Below, one piece after another: positions 57,859 to 64,000 of a stretch of 64,000 nt of DNA (positions are counted from its first letter, which is position 1; each line of letters starts with the position of its first letter). The notes under the pieces are model-generated. The model was not told where the DNA came from. It searched no databases and worked only from the letters and a program-made list of their open reading frames with translations. The stretch is from Rapana venosa (taxonomy: Eukaryota > Mollusca > Gastropoda > Neogastropoda > Muricidae): NCBI GenBank assembly GCA_028751875.1, contig CM054157.1:211166-275165 (forward strand). Direction: 5' to 3'. Both the position numbers and the translations under genes were made by a program.

Positions 57859-60800
57859 AGAATGTCAGGTCAGAGACTCCCTCTGCTACTGGTAACCATG
57901 TAACCCAGTACCACCTGCCACATGTGGGGAGTAAACCCAACCAAAAACTCCGACCTGGAGAGGGATGGGCTCCGCCAGGTTTGATTCGCCCAAGATACAC
58001 CAATGACAAAGACAGCCAGAATCTCCATACCGGATCGGTCGTCGCCCGGGTTACCAAGGACCGCGCCTTCTGTTGCTCATCAGGACAGATGTCGAAAGTA
58101 TGCTACTGATGTAAAACGCAGCAAAATTCGTGCCAGAAACAACACCATCATTGGCACATGGAATGTACGGACACTAAGAGCTGCAGGCAAAGTGGAAGAA
58201 CTGACACATGAGATGTACAGATATCACTGGCACATCCTTGGGCTCTGCGAAGTCAGGTGGAAAAAATGGGGAAAAACAACGACCCAGGAAGACCACAAAT
58301 TATACTACAGTGGAAAACAGGAAAACATGAACACGGCGTGGGGTTTCTCGTTCACAAAGACACCGTGAACACCGTCATGAGCTGTCAGCCTGTGTCCAGC
58401 AGACTTATTACCATCCGCCTGAGAGCAACCCCCTTTAACATAACTATAGTACAGGCATACGCCCCTACATCAGACTGCACAGATGAAGCCGTAGAAGAAT
58501 TTTATGACCAGCTACAAGAGGTTCTGAATCAAACACCCAAGAAAGACATCCTCGTTGTGCAAGGCGACTGGAACGCCAAGGTAGGAGAAGATGCATGGAA
58601 AGACTGGGAGGGCGTTTGTGGGCCACATTGTAATAACCAATCAAATGAAAGAGGCTTGAGACTCCTGGAGTTTGCCAGTAACAACCACCTCCAGCTAGTG
58701 AATACACTTGGCCCACACAAGAAATCCAGAAAATGGACATGGCATAGCCCAAATGGAGAACACCACAACCAAATAGATTACATCATGGTGAAAAGACGGT
58801 TTCAGTCTAGCGTTAACATCGCACAGACACGAAGTTTTCCAGGAGCAGACATAGGGAGTGATCATGATCTTGTGATGATGACTTTCCGACTACGTCTAAA
58901 GAAAATCCACAAGCGGAACAACATCAGGATCAAATTTGACCTCGAGAAGCTGAAGGACCCAGAGGTATTAGAAATTTTTCAAGCAGGATAGGTGGAAAGT
59001 TCGCAGCACTCACTGTGATAGACTCAGACATAGATACACTGACGAATAGTTTCAATACAGCAGTGACTGAAACAGCAAGCGAGCTCCTTGGCAAACGCCG
59101 ACAGTCAAAAAACCATGGGTCACACCTAACATCCTACAACTATGCGACAAGCGTAGAGAGTTGAAGAAAAGAAAAGTGAAACAAAGAAAGAGCAGAACAA
59201 TATAGGGCAGTCAACAAAAGAATCAGGAAGTCCATGACGGAGGCAAAAGAGAAATGGATCGGTGAACAGTGCCAAGACATTGAAGAGAACATCAAGAAAA
59301 ACAATAGCAAGAAAGCATATCAGCTGGTGAAAGACCTGACTAGCACGAAACAGAGAAAAGGTTTAACAATCCAAGACAAACATGGGAAGTGTCTCACTGA
59401 CGACCAGGATATTCTGAACAGATGGACAGAATACTGCTCCGACCTGTATAACTATAGAACCGCAGGAGATCCAGAAGTCCTTAATGTACCCGAAAGCAAA
59501 GACACAGACAGTCACCCTATCCTCCGAGAAGAAGTGGAAACAGCAGTCAGATCGCTGAAAAAGGGGAAGTCAGCAGGGGCTGACAACATTCCAGCTGAGT
59601 TGGTCCAAGCTGGAGGGGAAGCCATGATCAGCGCCTACTAAGAATCTGCAACAAGATCTGGCAGACAGGAAAATGGCCAACACCATGGACGCAGTCACTC
59701 ATCATCACCCTCCCCAAGAAAGGAAATCTACAACAATGCCATAATTACCGCACAATCAGCCTCATATGTCACCCAAGCAAGGTCATGCTGCAGATAATAT
59801 TGAATAGACTGAAGCCACAAGCAGAGACCATCATTGCTGAGGAACAAGCAGGTTTCAGAGCAGGGCGCAGCACAACAGAACAGATATTCAACCTCAGAAT
59901 ACTATGTGAGCGGTACCTTCAACATCAACAAGACCTATACCACGTATTTATCGATTTTAAGAAGGCATTTGACAGGGTGTGGCATGCAGCTTTGTGGGCA
60001 ACCATGAACTTGTACAGCATCAATGCAAACCTGATCAGAGTCATCAAACAGCTGTACAGCGAGGCCACCAGTGCAGTGTACTACAACAACAACATTGGAG
60101 AATGGTTTCGAACAACAGTTGGAGTAAGGCAGGGCTGTCTACTCTCACCCACTCTTTTCAACATCTTCCTTGAGAGAATCATGGCTGATGCACTGGAACA
60201 TCATGAAGGATCAGTCAGCATTGGTGGCAGAACGATCACAAACCTCCGCTTCGCAGATGACATTGATGGAATAGCAGGATCAGAAAAAGAGCTTGCCAGC
60301 CTAACAGAACACTTGGATAAGGCCTCCAAAACATATGGCATGGAAATCAGTGCAGAGAAGACCAAACTGATGACTAATAACACCAACGGCATTAGCACTG
60401 ATATCAGGGTTAATGACCAGAAGCTGGAAACAGTTCAAAGCTTCAAGTACCTGGGAGCCATTGTATCCGACCAGGGATCCAAGCCAGAAGTAGTATGCAG
60501 GACTGCACAGACAATAACAGCTTTGTCAAAACTAAACACCATCTGGAGAGATAAGAATATCTCACTTATCTCCAAGATCAGACTAATGCGCTCCCTTGTC
60601 ATATCCATATTTCTGTATGCCTGTGAATCATGGACCCTGACTGCAGATTTGGAGAGAAGAGTACAGGCAGTGGAGATGAGATGCTTTCGGAGACTCCTTG
60701 GCATCTCCTACAAAGACCACATAAGCAACGAAAGCGTGCATAACAGAATCCAGAAAACCATTGGACCCTATGAGAACCTTCTAACGATCGTGAAAAAGCG

Positions 60801-61059
60801 TAAACTTAAGTGGTATGGCATGTCACAAGATCCCAAGGAATTACAAAGACATTTTTGCAAGGCACTGTCCAAGGAGGAAGAAGAAGAGGCAGACCAAGGA
60901 AGAGCTGGGAGGATAACATCAGTGAATGGACAGGCCTAGAACTCAACAAAACCCTGAGAAAGGCAGAACAGAGAGAGGAATGGAGGGAACTGGTTGCTGA
61001 GTCTTTGAAGGTGCCCCCACGGTCGTCAGACTACGGGACAGATAGATAGATAGATAGAT
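57859..61059 (+). mobile_element. Nearly full-length RTE-like LINE with (GATA)n tail
   Basis: About 3.2 kb, the usual size of RTE-group LINEs, with one long ORF starting at about 58003 and broken by several frameshifts (about 58330, 58990-59230, 59640-59785 and 60815). An AP-endonuclease domain comes first: GTWNVRTLRAAGK (58150s), LGLCEVRW (58230s), QGDWNAKVG (58557s) and GADIGSDHDLV (58845s). The RT follows: EEQAGFRAGRSTTEQIFNLR (59840s), IDFKKAFDRVWHA (59950s), VGVRQGCLLSPTLFN (60120s) and the catalytic FADD (60250s). The C-terminal part has GGRRRGRPRKSWEDNISEWTG. The stop TAG (61047-61049) lies in the GATA tail, so there is no 3' untranslated region. A possible 11-12 bp target duplication (agaaatagact) flanks it, but the satellite target makes this ambiguous. 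Confidence 0.92.
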
Positions 61060-62379
61060 AGAAATAGACTGTCTTCATAGAAATAGACTGTCTTCACTTC
61101 TATCATGTATTAAAGTAGAGTAGAAATAGACTGTCTTCATAGAAATAAACTGTCTTCATAGAAATAGACTGTCTTCGTATAAATAGACTGTCTTCATAGA
61201 AATAGACTGTATTCACTGTCTATCATGTATTGAAGTAGAGTAGAAATAGACTATTCACTGTCTATCATGTATTGAAGTAGAGTAGAAAATAGACTGTCTT
61301 CACTGTCTATCATGTATTGAAGTAGAATAGAAATAGACTGTCTTCACTGTCTATCATGTATTGAAGTAGAGTAGAAATAGACTGTCTTCATTGAAATAGA
61401 CTGTCTTCACTGTCTATCATGTATTGAAGTAGAGTAGAAATAGACTGTCTTCACTGTCTATCATGTATTGAAGTAGAATAGAAATAGACTGTCTTCACTG
61501 TCTATCATGTATTGAAGTAGAGTAGAAATAGACTGTCTTCATTGAAATAGACTGTCTTCACTGTCTATCATGTATTGAAGTAGAGTAGAAATAGACTGTC
61601 TTCATAGAAATAGACTGTCTTCACTGTCTATCATGTATTGAAGTAGAGTAGAAATAGAACGTCTTCATAGAAATAGACTGTTTTCATAGAAATAGACTGT
61701 CTTCACTGTCTGTTATGTATTGAAGTAGAGTAGAAATAGACTGTCTTCATCATGTATTGAAGTAGAGTAGAAATAGACTGTCTTCATAGAAATAGACTGT
61801 CTTCACTGTCTATCATGTATTGAAGTAGAGTAGAAATAGACTGTCTTCATAGAAATAGACTGTCTTCACTGTCTATCATGTATTGAAGTAGAGTAGAAAT
61901 AGTCTGTCTTCATAGAAATAGACTGTCTTCATATAAATAGACTGTATTCACTGTCTATCATGTATTAAAGTAGAGTAGAAATAGATTGTGCTCACTGTCT
62001 GTCATGTAATGATGTAGAATAGAAATAGACTGTCTTCATAGAAACAGACTGTATTCACTGTCTATCATGTATTGAAGTAGAGTAGAAATAGACTGTCTTC
62101 ATAGAAATAGACTGTCTTTACTGTCTGTCATGTATTGAAGTAGAGTAGAAATAGACTGTCTTCACTGTCTGTCATGTATTGAAGTAGAATAGAAATAGAC
62201 TGTCTTCACTGTCTGTCATGTATTGAAGTAGAGTAGAAATAGACTGTCTTCACTGTCTGTCATGCATTGAAGTAGAGTAGAAATAGACTGTCTTTACTGT
62301 CTATCATGGATTGAAGTAGAATAGAAATAGACTGTCTTCACTGTCTATCATGTATTGAAGTAGAGTAGAAATAGACTGT
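61060..62379. repeat. 44/19-bp composite satellite, right part
   Basis: Continuation of the array at 55119-57858 with the same unit structure. It ends near 62379, where the sequence becomes unique. Confidence 0.95.
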
Positions 62380-62815
62380 GCTCACTGACCAGCACACTGT
62401 GCATCAGCACTGGCCACTACAGGTGTACTTGTGCACGTGCATTGGAAAGTGCTTGTTGCCGTTTTTCTTCTTCGTTATTGGATGGGCAAGTCGTGTGTGG
62501 TCGTCAGTGTATTTGATGAATATTGATGGCTATGCAGACCAGAGGGGAGGAGAGGTACAGACAGACAGACAGACAGACATTCAGAGTACATTGAACAAGT
62601 CTCCTGTAGAATGCCACCAGACCCATTACAATTTCATCCGCCCCCCTCCCCTCCTCGTCCCTTTCGCTCATGGCTCCTATCCTTTCCCAAGAATGTATAT
62701 GAGCACATTTCATACAGGCCAGTTTCATCATTCCCTTATGGAATTAGAACACATCTACTTGTAAATTAAAGGCGACATCTCGGAGCAAAACAATTTTCGC
62801 ACCAAAAATTTCCGA
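62380..62815. other. Unique-looking sequence
   Basis: Normal complexity. The plus-strand frame 62378-62764 shows no recognisable domain and contains CAGA-repeat translation, so I do not support it as a gene. Confidence 0.4.
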
Positions 62816-62824
62816 AGAGAGAGA

Positions 62825-62903
<79 letters not shown>

Positions 62904-62935
62904 GACAGACAGGCAGACAGACAGACAGGCAGACG
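62816..62935. repeat. (GA)n followed by CAGA repeats
   Basis: GA run to about 62890, then cagacagacagg units. Confidence 0.95.
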
Positions 62936-63094
62936 GAAACGGAGAGATTTCAGTGAAAAAAGGGAAAAAAGGTGAGGATAGGGACAGAAGAAGAAGAAAG
63001 TCAGCCAGATAGAGAAAACAGCCCAGAAAGAAAACGTGTGAATCATTTGCACGCCTGGCATAACGCAGAATGAGAAACAACCCGTTGCTCACTG

Positions 63095-63715
63095 AGTGCA
63101 GCAATGTGCATCAGCGTTGGCCATCATCTAGGCCAGTGTGTTGCATCAGCATTGGCCATCATCTAGGCCAGTGTGTTGCATCAGCGTTGGCCATCGTCTA
63201 GGCCAGTGTGTTGCATCAGCATTGGCCATCAACTAGGCCAGTATGTTGCATCAGCATTGGCCATCATCTAGGCCAGTGTGTTGCATCAGCATTGGCCATC
63301 ATCTAGGCCAGTGTGTTGCATCAGCATTGGCCATCAACTAGGCCAGTATGTTGCATCAGCATTGGCCATCATCTAGGCCAGTATGTTGCATCAGCATTGG
63401 CCATCATCTAGGCCAGTGTGTTGCATCAGCATTGGCCATCAACTAGACCAGTATGTTGCATCAGCGTTGGCCATCAACTAGGCCAGTATGTTGCTTCAGC
63501 GTTGGCCATCATCTAGGCCAGTGTGTTGCATCAGCATTGGCCATCAACTAGGCCAGTATGTTGCATCAGCGTTGGCCATCAACTAGGCCACTAGCAGTGT
63601 GTTACATCAGCATTGGCCGTCAACTAGGCCACTACCAGTGTGTTACATCAGCATTGGCCGTCAACTAGGCCACTACCAGTGTGTTGCATCAGCACTGAGG
63701 CCACTACCAGTGTGC
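63095..63715. repeat. 35-bp minisatellite
   Basis: About 17 copies of a unit of about 35 bp (gcatcagcattggccatcat, ctaggccagtgtgtt), with variants catcaac and gtatg. The last three copies are a longer subtype with ggccactaccagtgtg. Confidence 0.95.
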
Positions 63716-63856
63716 TTGTGCATTGAATTGTGCACTGCGTAGTTCTTGTCTATCTATTTCTGCTGGGCCTCTACAAGTGTCATGAAAACAAGATGTTGTC
63801 TGTATGACTACTACCTGTAATTCATTGTGAAAGGGGAGGCAGAGACAGGGCAGTCG

Positions 63857-63857
63857 C

Positions 63858-63894
<37 letters not shown>

Positions 63895-63964
63895 CACACA
63901 CACACACACACATACAGATACAGAGAGAAAGAGAGATGGAGGGAGGGAGAGGGGAGAGAGAGAA

Positions 63965-64000
<36 letters not shown>
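63857..64000. repeat. (CAA)n, (CA)n and (GA)n microsatellites
   Basis: CAA run at 63857-63892, CA to about 63911, and a GA-rich tract to the end of the window. Confidence 0.95.

Overview
This window looks like animal nuclear DNA from a mollusc, most likely a marine gastropod. The grounds are dense CA/GA/GATA microsatellites, several tRNA-derived SINE families with a core that I associate with molluscan genomes, RTE-like, L2-like and I/jockey-like LINEs, and long minisatellites. I found no complete, confident host protein gene. Nearly all recognisable coding sequence belongs to mobile or virus-derived elements. The assembly has two 500-N gaps (15331-15830 and 32157-32656), and the stretches at about 4.3-9.5 kb and 18.3-32.1 kb read like poorly polished consensus with inflated homopolymers.

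Region 1 (about 1-10.6 kb) is a decayed endogenous copy of a large DNA-virus-like element (adintovirus/Polinton-related, by its family-B DNA polymerase and gene style). In order it holds a minus-strand capsid-like pseudogene (984-2238), a divergent plus-strand coiled-coil/membrane protein gene (2283-3472), a small ORF (3655-3912), a family-B DNA polymerase pseudogene (about 4162-7560), an unreadable stretch, a small minus-strand gene (9613-10022), an 11-bp iterated repeat, and an imperfect palindrome of about 160 bp centred at 10504. Region 2 (15831-29040) is a second copy in the same orientation and gene order. Its membrane-protein gene is split by a 2044-bp RTE-like LINE (15998-18041). It carries about 3 kb that copy 1 lacks, and it ends in the same iterated repeat and the first part of the same palindrome.

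The spacer between the copies holds a CA/CG microsatellite, an unrecognised minus-strand ORF with a leader-like upstream sequence (11343-11960), a 5'-truncated LINE (12114-14095) and a tRNA-derived SINE. From 29.3 to 32.1 kb the sequence is nearly pure G, G/A or A/G homopolymer text beside a gap and is probably artefactual.

Region 3 (32.7-64 kb) is repeat-dominated host DNA. It has minisatellites with units of 37, 24, 43, 44/19 and 35 bp, a SINE combining a tRNA-like head with a 5S-rRNA-like promoter block (37655-37947), three copies of a 70-78 bp motif-rich block (35345, 39321, 43291), a nested stack in which an old RTE-like LINE (46935-49838) is interrupted by an L2-like LINE and a SINE, a second LINE of the 12-14 kb family (49926-51418), and a nearly full-length RTE-like LINE (57859-61059) inserted into the 44/19-bp satellite. 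The two younger RTE copies share a (GATA)n tail that supplies the stop codon of the ORF.
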